A stretch of 64,000 nt of DNA, taken from positions 62,001 through 126,000 of the forward strand of contig JAEZKA010000010.1 in assembly GCA_023436225.1 (NCBI GenBank). Direction: 5' to 3'. The DNA is from Bacillota bacterium (lineage in GTDB: Bacteria; Bacillota; Clostridia; Lachnospirales; Lachnospiraceae). Below the pieces are notes generated by a model. The model was not told the origin of the DNA. It made no database searches and saw only the letters and a list, made by a program, of their open reading frames with translations. Position 1 is the stretch's first letter. Each line of letters opens with the position of its first letter. Both the position numbers and the translations under genes were made by a program. Of the stretch, positions 18,888 through 29,887 are shown piece after piece.

Positions 18888-20072
18888 ATGGCTACTTTTA
18901 TACTAATAATTATATATGTTTCCTTTATCTGTCTGGGCTTGCCGGATTCCTTACTTGGTGTCAGCTGGCCACTCATACGCACAGAGTTCCATGTTTCCTT
19001 AAGTGCAGTCGGTCCTATCTACATGATGATAGCCGGTGGAACGATTATATCCAGCTTTTTCAGCGGAAAGATACTGAATCGTTTTGGTACGGCCAAGGTC
19101 ACTGCCGTCAGTACTGCTATGACAGCACTGGGCATCATCGGCTTTTATTTTGCTCCCTCAGTTCAATGGTTCTATCTTATGACAATACCCTTAGGTCTGG
19201 GGGCCGGTTCTGTGGATGCGGGGCTAAATGCTTATGTTGCAAATCATTATAAGTCTCATCATATGAGCTGGCTCCATTGCTTCTGGGGTGTCGGAGCTAC
19301 AGTTGGTCCGATGATTATGTCCCTATTTATTAAAGACGCCAATTGGAGAAGGGGGTATCTTACCGTCGCTATCCTACAGGCTGTCTTAGCTCTGTTCCTC
19401 TTTCTCACTCTACCCGTCTGGAAAAAAGCTGATTCGGCAAGAAATAGCAATTCGACGATACCTAACAACAACGCTGAGGCAAAGATAAAGGAACCTACCG
19501 CAGAGAAGCATCTCCTAAAAGTAAAGGGTGTAAAGCCCGTATTAATTACCTTCCTCTTCTACTGCGCCGCGGAGGGAACTCTGGGCTTATGGGGAAGCAG
19601 TTATCTGGTCCAGATCAAAAATCTGGAGGCTTCTACAGCAGCTACCTGGGTCGCAATGTATTACGGAGGCATAACGGTGGGACGCTTTTTAAATGGCTTC
19701 CTTACCCTAAAGCTAAGCAATAAACAGCTGGTACGAATAGGCCTATTGATTATCCTAGGTGGTGTTCTTCTATTATTACTTCCGCTACCTAATATCTTCA
19801 CAATGATTGGTATGATGTGTGTCGGTATCGGTTGTGCACCGATTTACCCCTGTCTGCTTCATGAGACTCCTGCTCGTTTTGGAGAGGAGCGTTCCAAATC
19901 ATTGATGGGTATTCAGATGGCTGTGGCCTACACAGGTTCAACCTTCTTTCCACCTATCTTTGGTTTTGTTGCAGGTATCACCACCATTGCAATCTACCCC
20001 TATGCAATCTTAATCTATACTGTCGTCATAATTGTTTGCTCTGAAAAAGCAAACCGAATCTTTGCAGACTGA
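18888..20072 (+). CDS. MFS transporter, fucose-permease-like
   Basis: A 394-residue major-facilitator protein with about 12 membrane segments and a polar central loop of about 30 residues (around 185-215). N-terminal LGLPDSLLGVSWPLI, LGLGAGSVDAGLNAY and LHCFWGVGATVGP resemble the FucP/sugar-permease branch. The substrate is unknown; a sugar is plausible from the neighbouring beta-galactosidase and ABC importer. The ribosome site GAAAGG is modest. A hairpin terminator follows, so it is probably its own transcription unit. Confidence 0.75.
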   Translation: MATFILIIIYVSFICLGLPDSLLGVSWPLIRTEFHVSLSAVGPIYMMIAGGTIISSFFSGKILNRFGTAKVTAVSTAMTALGIIGFYFAPSVQWFYLMTIPLGLGAGSVDAGLNAYVANHYKSHHMSWLHCFWGVGATVGPMIMSLFIKDANWRRGYLTVAILQAVLALFLFLTLPVWKKADSARNSNSTIPNNNAEAKIKEPTAEKHLLKVKGVKPVLITFLFYCAAEGTLGLWGSSYLVQIKNLEASTAATWVAMYYGGITVGRFLNGFLTLKLSNKQLVRIGLLIILGGVLLLLLPLPNIFTMIGMMCVGIGCAPIYPCLLHETPARFGEERSKSLMGIQMAVAYTGSTFFPPIFGFVAGITTIAIYPYAILIYTVVIIVCSEKANRIFAD

Positions 20073-20101
20073 TTATAAGCTCTTGCATATAATCACTCTT
20101 C

Positions 20102-20168
20102 AAAAGGAGGACAGGCACACTACAACACATTACATCATCATGTGTTGTAGTAAGCCTGTCCTCCTTTT
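20102..20168 (+). terminator. Terminator after the MFS gene
   Basis: Outer arms of 15 nt (AAAAGGAGGACAGGC and complement), an inner 9-bp stem TACAACACA/TGTGTTGTA, and a T-run at the 3' edge. It could work in both directions towards the convergent araC gene. Confidence 0.85.
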
Positions 20169-20194
20169 TACTTATTTTCTATGTAATCCCTATT

Positions 20195-20326
20195 TATCTC
20201 TTTGCCTATCTCCTTCAAAATCTTTTTACCTATCTCTATGTCTATCTCTTTGCCTATCTAAATGTCTAACTCTTTCACTATCTCTTTACTTATCTCAATA
20301 CCTATCATCATTATCGATCTCTGTCT
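20195..20326. repeat. Degenerate 12-bp tandem repeat, about 11 units
   Basis: Units follow the consensus TATCTCTTTGCC with strict 12-bp spacing from 20195 to 20326. The last unit and a half lie inside the araC gene and encode its Arg-Asp-Arg-Asp-Arg tail. The array looks like a minisatellite that has drifted, and it may be changing the C-terminus of the regulator. Confidence 0.8.
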
Positions 20327-21156
20327 CTGTATTCACTCGGAGACATCCCTATATATTTATGAAAAATACGACTAAAGTATAGCTGGTTATCATACCCTAC
20401 CAGATTAGAGACATCACTGATGGATAATGAATGGTTATTAAGGAGCTCCTTCGCATTCTGTAATCGGATGTTCGTGAGGTATTGCTTCGGAGAATAACCG
20501 GTGTATCTTTTAAATTCCCGTATGAACCAACAACAGCTGATATGATAGCGATCAGCCAATGAAGAGACATTGATATTCTTCTGATATTCATGATGCATCT
20601 GATTAATCACCTCATCAAACATGGAATGATAGCCGCGCTTCTCCCGCTCATCGGTATCGTAACTTCTAGCCATCAATATTAGCAGCTGCCTAAAGTAAGC
20701 TTCTGCCATCTCTATGTTCGAGATACGGTCCATCCTAAGCTCTGTTATAATATTCTCAAATAGCTCCACCAGCTCTTCCTTCGCATGAAACATCATGGGA
20801 CGATCTGCAATTAAGCCAAGTGAATTTAGTAGCTGCTCTACCCCTCTACCAGTAAAATGAATCCAGTAGATATCGGGCTTCTCCTGTAATTTATAGTAGT
20901 AATCCTGAGGTATCTCGGGTCGATAGATCAATGCTCCTCCCTTACCGACATCATACCTGATTCCTTCCATGTTAAAATGCGCTGTCCCCTCCGCCACATA
21001 AAGAAGCTGATAATCTCGCCTTCCTGCGGGTCTGAGAGTTGTCATCTTCTTCAGATGAATTAATTTATAATGACCGCAGCTTTTCACTAACAGCTCTGTC
21101 TCCTCGGACGGAAGATCATCATCAATTTGATTATAATAACCGGAATAGTTAATCAT
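20311..21156 (-). CDS. AraC family transcriptional regulator
   Basis: A 281-residue regulator. Residues about 40-110 form an AraC-type cupin (YQLLYVAEGTAHFNMEG), residues about 180-275 carry two helix-turn-helix motifs (VSSLADRYHISCCWFIREFK and ISDVSNLVGYDNQLYFSRIF). It is divergent from the GH2 beta-galactosidase gene and probably activates it in response to a galactoside. AGGTGAGGA precedes the ATG. The C-terminal RDRDR comes from the 12-bp tandem repeat, so the exact end may vary between strains. Confidence 0.88.
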   Translation of the reverse strand: MINYSGYYNQIDDDLPSEETELLVKSCGHYKLIHLKKMTTLRPAGRRDYQLLYVAEGTAHFNMEGIRYDVGKGGALIYRPEIPQDYYYKLQEKPDIYWIHFTGRGVEQLLNSLGLIADRPMMFHAKEELVELFENIITELRMDRISNIEMAEAYFRQLLILMARSYDTDEREKRGYHSMFDEVINQMHHEYQKNINVSSLADRYHISCCWFIREFKRYTGYSPKQYLTNIRLQNAKELLNNHSLSISDVSNLVGYDNQLYFSRIFHKYIGMSPSEYRDRDR

Positions 21157-21173
21157 TCATATCCTCACCTTGT

Positions 21174-21223
21174 TGTGTATGTCAAAATTCGCAAATCAAT
21201 CAATTTTGTTAACGTGATACACA
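21174..21223. promoter_or_regulatory. Nested inverted repeats in the araC-lacZ divergent promoter
   Basis: TGTGTAT (21174-21180) pairs with ATACACA (21217-21223), and inside it CAAAATT (21183-21189) pairs with AATTTTG (21202-21208). The nested symmetry between divergent genes suggests regulator binding. The site is unproven and AT-rich. Confidence 0.4.
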
Positions 21224-21380
21224 CCTAATATTCATTTAATCACACCAATCATATCAAATGAGTATCATTTTGTCCATATATAAAACAAGAATGATTATAG
21301 CAAAAAACAGTCCTCGTGCTACAATAATCTCATATCGATAAGGAGTGGTTCCAACATAAAATCCTTATTGAAAAACATGA

Positions 21381-24455
<3,075 letters not shown>

Positions 24456-24609
24456 ACTCAATAATTAAGTAATAACATATAGATAGATATTAGAAGGACA
24501 TCTTATCAATTATTCTAAATAACAATAGAAAGCATGCTTCACTCGCTTTTATTATCATTAATAAAAAGAAGCCCGCTAGTATCCCCATCTTGATTATTAA
24601 GCAAAAGAA

Positions 24610-24662
24610 AAAGAAGGACAATAAACTCCCTAAAAATATATGGGTGAATATTGTCCTTCTTT
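24610..24662. terminator. Bidirectional terminator between lacZ and korB
   Basis: Perfect 14-bp arms (AAAGAAGGACAATA) around a 25-nt loop between convergent genes. An A-rich left flank and T-rich right flank fit termination in both directions. Confidence 0.85.
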
Positions 24663-24695
24663 GTTACTTTAATGCTTTATTTGATATGAACTGCT

Positions 24696-25547
24696 TTATG
24701 CAAACTCATGAATTAACCTATTCACTACCTCCGGATCATAAGTCCGGTCTAAGAGAGGTACTCCAGATTGCAGGATTGAATTATTCTGATGGAAGGTCTG
24801 ACGATCTTCACGGTAAATAACACCGATCGGAATCTTCTCATCGAATTCCATTGCCTTCTCCATCGCTGCCAGCTTATTGGTTGGATCATAGCTGTCATCC
24901 AACTCATATGCTCTCTGGTTGTAGTAAGCAAAGGTATTAATCTTGTTAAAGCTTACGCAAGGCTGTAGAATATCAACTATGGCATAGCCATCGTATTCGA
25001 TCGCCTGCTTCATGATTGAAGTTAGATGTTCCTTACGGCCACTGAAGGCTCTACCGACAAAGCCGGCACCTGCTGCTATTGCTAACATAATCGGATTTAG
25101 AGGTGTTGTAGTATTTCCATTTACCTGAACGTCCGTTACAATTCCCTTAACAGAAGTCGGAGAGGCTTGCCCCTTGGTCAATCCATAAATCTGGTTATCA
25201 TGGACAAAATGTGTAATGTTCACATTTCTTCGGATGTTATGTAGAAAATGATTTCCACCTTCTCCATAAGTATCACCATCTCCGGAGTTAACGATAACCG
25301 TTAGCTTATCATTTGCTATTTTTGCAGCTATTGCAGCGGGCAAAGCTCTTCCGTGCAGACCGCAGTATTGATTCGCACTGATATATTGTGGAAGCTTCGC
25401 CGCCTGGCCGATCCCAGCCACCATTAATACCTCATATGGATCCTTGCCCAACTCCTCCAGAGCAGTCTTCAAACTGTCCAGGATATTAAAATTACCACAG
25501 CCAGGGCACCAGGCTGTCTCGCGAGTCTCAAATTTCTTATCACTCAT
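24696..25547 (-). CDS. korB: 2-oxoacid:ferredoxin oxidoreductase, beta subunit
   Basis: A 283-residue subunit that binds thiamine diphosphate and a 4Fe-4S cluster and decarboxylates a 2-oxoacid to acyl-CoA with ferredoxin reduction. Visible are the CPGCG cluster motif (Cys14, Cys17), GDGDTYGEGGNHF for Mg-ThDP, and DNQIYGLTKGQ. The ATG overlaps the alpha-subunit stop by 4 bp (ATGA), with AAGGAG upstream. Substrate (2-oxoglutarate or a branched 2-oxoacid) is not determined by the sequence; the KorB name reflects family resemblance. Confidence 0.9.
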   Translation of the reverse strand: MSDKKFETRETAWCPGCGNFNILDSLKTALEELGKDPYEVLMVAGIGQAAKLPQYISANQYCGLHGRALPAAIAAKIANDKLTVIVNSGDGDTYGEGGNHFLHNIRRNVNITHFVHDNQIYGLTKGQASPTSVKGIVTDVQVNGNTTTPLNPIMLAIAAGAGFVGRAFSGRKEHLTSIMKQAIEYDGYAIVDILQPCVSFNKINTFAYYNQRAYELDDSYDPTNKLAAMEKAMEFDEKIPIGVIYREDRQTFHQNNSILQSGVPLLDRTYDPEVVNRLIHEFA

Positions 25548-27217
25548 CGTACTGACTCCTTTCTAATACGGCTTACAATCTCTTCTCCGGTGATCTGTCT
25601 TCCGTCATATTTTAAAATACTTTCCTGACATCGGATACCGCTCTGTTCCCGTATAAGGTCTGCCAGCTGTCCGGTTGCATTCTGCTCTACATTAATAATC
25701 TTATTTGCCTTTGATGATTTTTCCTTCAGAAGTTTCTGCGGTAACGGATAGATATCTCCAAAGAGTAAGGCACCGAACTTCTCTTTCCCCTCCTTATTAA
25801 GTAGCTCCACTGCTTCCATAATCGGTCCATAAGTGGAACCCCAGCCTACAATTAGGGTATCACAGTCCTCAGCTCCTACATATTCCGGCTCCAAAAGTTC
25901 AAGCTTTAAGCTCTCCAGCTTTCTCATTCGCTTATCCATCATTTGATTTCGAACTATTGCATCCTCCGTAATATGCCCGAATTCATCATGCTCATCACTG
26001 TCGGCAGTAACGAAATTTCTGGTCTTACCAGGTATTAAACGAGGGGAGATACCACTTTCGGTATACTTGAAACGAAGATATTCTCCTTCGGCTACATCCT
26101 CAACCTCCAAGGGTTTGATTACCTTCACCTTGGATAGATCATAAGGCTCCACACTGGCTGTAGAATCGCCTAGATACTGATCACTCAGTATGATTACCGG
26201 TATCTGATACCTCTCTGCAATGTCCAAAGCTCTCGCAGTCTGATAGAAGGCATCCGTATGGTTACGAATTGCGATTACCATCCTTGGAAATTCTCCCTGG
26301 GAAGCAGAGATAACGAATTTAAGATCACTTTGCTCCGTTCTCGTAGGAAGACCTGTTACCGGACCCGGTCTCTGAACATCCACTACTACCAATGGAATTT
26401 CTGCCATACCGGACAATCCAAGAGCTTCTACCTTCAAACAGAAACCGCCGCCTGAGGTTCCTGTCATGGCTGGTGCTCCTGCATAGGAAGCTCCAATTGC
26501 CATATTAATTGCTGCAATTTCATCCTCTGCCTGTTCTACTACGATACCTGCTGCATCTGCTTTTCCTGACAGATATTCCAGAATCGACGTAGAGGGTGAC
26601 ATCGGATATGCACTATAAAAACGTAGCCCTGCTGCAATAGCACCAAGTGCTAGTGCCTGATTACCAGATAGGATTATCTTCTCCTTATCTTTATTGCCAA
26701 AGGGAGTGATAAGGCCCTCCACAAGCTCATGCCCTCTGATTAATGCTTTCATATTAGGCTCTACAAATTGCTCTCTGACGAACTGTCTTAATACTTTATC
26801 TGCATTACCAAGATCCTCTCCGAAGAGCTTTAACAATGCGCCCATGGCAATCATTCCGGCAAAACGCGGATTGCCTAATTCTTTACTGATGGCAACCATA
26901 TTGATTGCTATCTTGCGGGAATCCTCCACCGCATAGGAACTATCGCAGAGAATGAATCCCTCCGGCTTCAGTTCCGGAAGATGTAACTGTACGGTCTCTT
27001 CATTAAAGGCAACAATACCGTCTAGCTTTAGACTGTGAGAATTGATTATATCCTTACTAACTCGCAGCAAGGTAAAGTTATGCCCACCTCTTACCCTAGA
27101 CATGAAATCACGTACTGCAAATACATGATAGCCTGAATTGGTAAAAAATTTCTGTAGGATGGCAACCGTGGTTTCAATTCCCTGACCGGCTGCTCCACCG
27201 ATTAATATATTATACAA
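25544..27217 (-). CDS. korA: 2-oxoacid:ferredoxin oxidoreductase, fused gamma-alpha subunit
   Basis: A 557-residue subunit. Residues 1-180 form the gamma (CoA-site) domain beginning LYNILIGGAAGQGIETT, and residues about 190-557 the alpha domain (GNQALALGAIAAGLRFYSAY, with PTRTEQSDLKF). The start is a TTG at 27215-27217 with AAGGAGGGA 8 nt upstream. A longer reading would run into the promoter and Fur box and is rejected. It is co-transcribed with korB. A Fur-type operator overlaps its promoter, so iron probably controls the operon. Confidence 0.9.
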   Translation of the reverse strand: MYNILIGGAAGQGIETTVAILQKFFTNSGYHVFAVRDFMSRVRGGHNFTLLRVSKDIINSHSLKLDGIVAFNEETVQLHLPELKPEGFILCDSSYAVEDSRKIAINMVAISKELGNPRFAGMIAMGALLKLFGEDLGNADKVLRQFVREQFVEPNMKALIRGHELVEGLITPFGNKDKEKIILSGNQALALGAIAAGLRFYSAYPMSPSTSILEYLSGKADAAGIVVEQAEDEIAAINMAIGASYAGAPAMTGTSGGGFCLKVEALGLSGMAEIPLVVVDVQRPGPVTGLPTRTEQSDLKFVISASQGEFPRMVIAIRNHTDAFYQTARALDIAERYQIPVIILSDQYLGDSTASVEPYDLSKVKVIKPLEVEDVAEGEYLRFKYTESGISPRLIPGKTRNFVTADSDEHDEFGHITEDAIVRNQMMDKRMRKLESLKLELLEPEYVGAEDCDTLIVGWGSTYGPIMEAVELLNKEGKEKFGALLFGDIYPLPQKLLKEKSSKANKIINVEQNATGQLADLIREQSGIRCQESILKYDGRQITGEEIVSRIRKESVR

Positions 27218-27249
27218 GAGTATTTCCCTCCTTAAAAATGATTTATAAT

Positions 27250-27298
27250 TGATAATGATTATCATTAACATTATACAATTAAATTTTATAAAATTCAA
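27250..27298 (-). promoter_or_regulatory. Promoter and perfect Fur-box-like operator of korAB
   Basis: On the minus strand TTGAAT (27293-27298) is followed after exactly 17 nt by TATAAT (27270-27275). Five bases further lies TGATAATGATTATCA or its complement (27250-27264), a perfect 7-1-7 dyad equal to the Bacillus Fur consensus. It covers the expected transcription start, which fits repression. Confidence 0.8.
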
Positions 27299-27471
27299 TA
27301 GTATAATTCCTATTTTTATAATTTTTTTATACTCTAGTATCAAATCATGTCTAATATCGGTTGTTTGAAGGGTATTAGCATAATAATGACCACAGATTTC
27401 TATCGTATCCATACACCGACAGAAGCTGTGGCCAATATAAACCATATGCAGTTGATTCGTAGATGTCTTCG

Positions 27472-28080
27472 TTATGAAGCAGTAACAATCGCCCCCGCAA
27501 AAAATTCAGGAAGGTGAAAGTTTGGCGTAGCATTATCAATGGGTGCATAGCTGCCGAAGTGCTCCCGACCAGAGGCTTCACAAATTTTATAGAAATTACA
27601 GGTAAAGCTATCTCCCTGCTGTAAAGGCCTGATCTCATACATTGAGCAGATCAGCTCCATGGGTACCTTAAGAAGAACATTCCAAGATGCTTCCTCTATC
27701 ACAGCTTCACAGGTAGCCTTAACTGATGTAAGAGTAGACAGACTTTTTCTCCTTTTTGCTGTTCCGAATTGGCTCAGGATTGCACCATTGGCATTCATTT
27801 CAAAGTTAAGATAACGTTGTTCCTCCTGATCGGGAGCAAAATTCAAAAATGCTTCCAAAGCGCTGTCTCTATATACAGGATCATCATCCACCACATAGCT
27901 TCTAAGTGGATCGCTCTCAATTGCAGTCATGGATATTACTAGACCATAGCCGTCCAGTAATGCCATTTTACCGAAGGCCTTTGGCCCAATCTCCTCTGTC
28001 CACTTATAGTGGTCGATGTGAAAGGCCTCGCATTCCTCCAGCTGTTCTATTGTTTGTATTGTCCGTACCCGGTATGTCAT
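27472..28080 (-). CDS. CBM9-like carbohydrate-binding domain protein
   Basis: A 202-residue protein resembling the carbohydrate-binding family 9-like group. Visible are VDDDPVYRDSALEAFLNFAP, LNFEMNANGAILSQFG, a KVP segment and C-terminal FHLPEFFAGAIV. There is no signal peptide and no catalytic domain, so its site and role are unclear; relatives occur beside glycosidase genes. The start at 28080 is chosen for GGAGG 6 nt upstream; an in-frame start at 28134 lacks one. It is transcribed towards korA but separated by the korA promoter. Confidence 0.6.
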   Translation of the reverse strand: MTYRVRTIQTIEQLEECEAFHIDHYKWTEEIGPKAFGKMALLDGYGLVISMTAIESDPLRSYVVDDDPVYRDSALEAFLNFAPDQEEQRYLNFEMNANGAILSQFGTAKRRKSLSTLTSVKATCEAVIEEASWNVLLKVPMELICSMYEIRPLQQGDSFTCNFYKICEASGREHFGSYAPIDNATPNFHLPEFFAGAIVTAS

Positions 28081-28379
28081 AATGTTCCTCCAATCGGTGA
28101 ATATAGGTATAATGTCATTTGGATTTTCATCCATCTTCGCTCCGCAATTATTTACTGCGATTGCCTATTCATTTTACTGCAATATCCATCTCTTGTCATT
28201 ATGGTATATCAAATAATACTGCAAAAATTCATTTTTCACTGCCAAGATCTTCTTGATGGGCGTACTATATTATAGCTTTGGTTCTCCCACGTGCCAATTC
28301 GTATGTATCTCATCTGATGGGAATATTTCCTGGCAGACTTCATATATTGCTATGAACTAACCATATGAGGTTATGGATT

Positions 28380-29015
28380 ATGGATCACGCTTCTATGAAT
28401 CATGTCATCGAAAATAACACAATGATATTGAACGGAAATGGGCTGGTAAATGCTGTTCCTGACGAGGCTGTCCTTCGATTGGGTGTTCAGACAGAAGGCG
28501 ATAATCTTCAGGCGATACAAGCAAACAATGCCGAGCTGAGTCAAGCCGTACTACAGGCTCTGCGACAGCTTGGAATAGACAATATTAAGACCTTTCAATA
28601 CAATATCAACAAGGTTTATGAATTTGTCGACGGCAAGCAGCTAGATAAGGGATATACGGTACGTAATATTTTCGAGATAAGAACCGATGATTTAAGCCTC
28701 GTCGGAGCTGCGATTGATAATGCAGTATACCACGGTGCCAACATCGTAGATTTGATTCAATTCGAGGTATCGGATAACAGCCTCTACTACCTGCAGGCTT
28801 TAAATCTCGCTGTAGCTGACGCTTATGAAAAGGCAATCTCCATTGCTGATCACTTAGGAATTCATGTTTCTCCCTATCCGAGAAAAATCACTGAAAACAG
28901 CACCCCACAGATCCCCCTCCGGACAATTAATATGCGAGAAGGCGCCTTTGCCACCCCGATTGAAGCCGGAACGAATCAGATTGAGGCTTCCGTAACCATT
29001 GAATTTACCTATTAA
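28380..29015 (+). CDS. SIMPL domain (DUF541) protein
   Basis: A 211-residue protein of the SIMPL/DUF541 family, identified from GNGLVNAVPDEAVLRLGVQT at the N-terminus, YTVRNIFEIRTDDLSLVGAAIDN in the centre and a C-terminal EASVTIEFTY. Family members have been linked to stress signalling, but their chemistry is unknown. No signal peptide is visible, unusual because many relatives are periplasmic or surface proteins. Several in-frame ATGs exist; 28380 has GAGG 9 nt upstream. The MITE-like element starts only 6 nt after its stop. Confidence 0.75.
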   Translation: MDHASMNHVIENNTMILNGNGLVNAVPDEAVLRLGVQTEGDNLQAIQANNAELSQAVLQALRQLGIDNIKTFQYNINKVYEFVDGKQLDKGYTVRNIFEIRTDDLSLVGAAIDNAVYHGANIVDLIQFEVSDNSLYYLQALNLAVADAYEKAISIADHLGIHVSPYPRKITENSTPQIPLRTINMREGAFATPIEAGTNQIEASVTIEFTY

Positions 29016-29020
29016 GATTT

Positions 29021-29249
29021 GAGTGTCAAAAGCCTATTTATTAATATGTTTCGTCAATTTGCACAATTGTATATTTTGATAGCATGATACAGATTATAAT
29101 TCATTCGCAGCACGCTTTCGCTTGGATGAGTCACGTAATGATGGCACTCATACAGTTGCTCATCGAATTATATTCTGCATCACGCTATAAATTGAGATAG
29201 AGATGTGCAAATTGACGAACCTAAGTTACTTGTAAGGCTTTTGACACTC
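29021..29249 (+). mobile_element. MITE-like palindromic element, copy A
   Basis: A 229-bp noncoding element with terminal inverted repeats GAGTGTCAAAAGCC/GGCTTTTGACACTC, followed by further inverted homology (TTCGTCAATTTGCAC against GTGCAAATTGACGAA). The interior arms also pair (AGCATGATACAG with CTGCATCACGCT), so the whole element folds into one long imperfect hairpin. A second, clearly homologous copy lies at 61669-61893 on the other strand. It encodes no protein. A target-site duplication was not obvious. Confidence 0.85.
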
Positions 29250-29296
29250 TAAACCCATTAAAGAACAAGCTTACTAAATCAATTCACTTGTCACGA

Positions 29297-29349
29297 AAAA
29301 GGATGTTGTAGAGCGGTTTGGCATAAACCAGCTTTTACAACATCCTTTT
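29297..29349 (-). terminator. Terminator of the carboxymuconolactone-decarboxylase-like gene
   Basis: Arms of 14 nt (AAAAGGATGTTGTA and complement) with an inner TTTGG/ACCA pairing. It lies 27 nt beyond the stop at 29376, with T-rich flank on the minus strand. Confidence 0.85.
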
Positions 29350-29375
29350 ATACTTTTATCTATCTAAAATAAACA

Positions 29376-29714
29376 CTAATCCAGTTCCATTACCTCACGT
29401 AGCACCAATAATCCTCTCATCATCGTCGGAAATCCGGCGGTTGGTCCCACTAAGAGAATTGCATGTTCAATCTCCTCTTTTGTACAACCACTCTTCATGG
29501 CTTTTAGGATATGGGTTCGAAGTGAATACTCGTTCTTGCAATCCGTGGATAAGGCTACTTTGATCAGCCACCTTGTCTTCTCATCCAGAGGGCCACCTTT
29601 TTCATGTACCAGCTTACCATAATGCTGATAAGCTTCATAAATCTCACCATGATTTTCAATTAGATAATCCAGATTTTCTTCAATCCTTGGATAGTTCTTA
29701 ATATTTTCATCCAT
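29376..29714 (-). CDS. Carboxymuconolactone decarboxylase / AhpD-like protein
   Basis: A 112-residue small all-helical protein of the CMD family. The core ALSTDCKNEYSLRTHILKAMKSGCTKEEI has the conserved Cys and His of the decarboxylase group but no CxxC redox pair as in AhpD. The function could be a lyase or redox helper. The start at 29714 (MDENIK) has AGGTGG about 9 nt upstream; an earlier in-frame ATG at 29750 adds unconserved residues. It is a single-gene unit with its own terminator. Confidence 0.8.
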   Translation of the reverse strand: MDENIKNYPRIEENLDYLIENHGEIYEAYQHYGKLVHEKGGPLDEKTRWLIKVALSTDCKNEYSLRTHILKAMKSGCTKEEIEHAILLVGPTAGFPTMMRGLLVLREVMELD

Positions 29715-29887
29715 ATACAGACACCACCTTTTTTCTTTTATTCTTGACAATAACGATAAAGAAAAATCATATTATTGATACTATGATTGTAATACATATT
29801 TTACTATTTTTCTACAAGAAACTTTAGAATGGCCTCTTCTTATTCCAGATGCTTCTGAATTCTAAGCCTTTTAATGCGATTAACCGA

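Noticed and set aside
20032..20382. Plus-strand 116-codon open frame rich in Leu and Ser
   Set aside because: It is a translation of the terminator and the 12-bp tandem repeat, antisense to the araC end.
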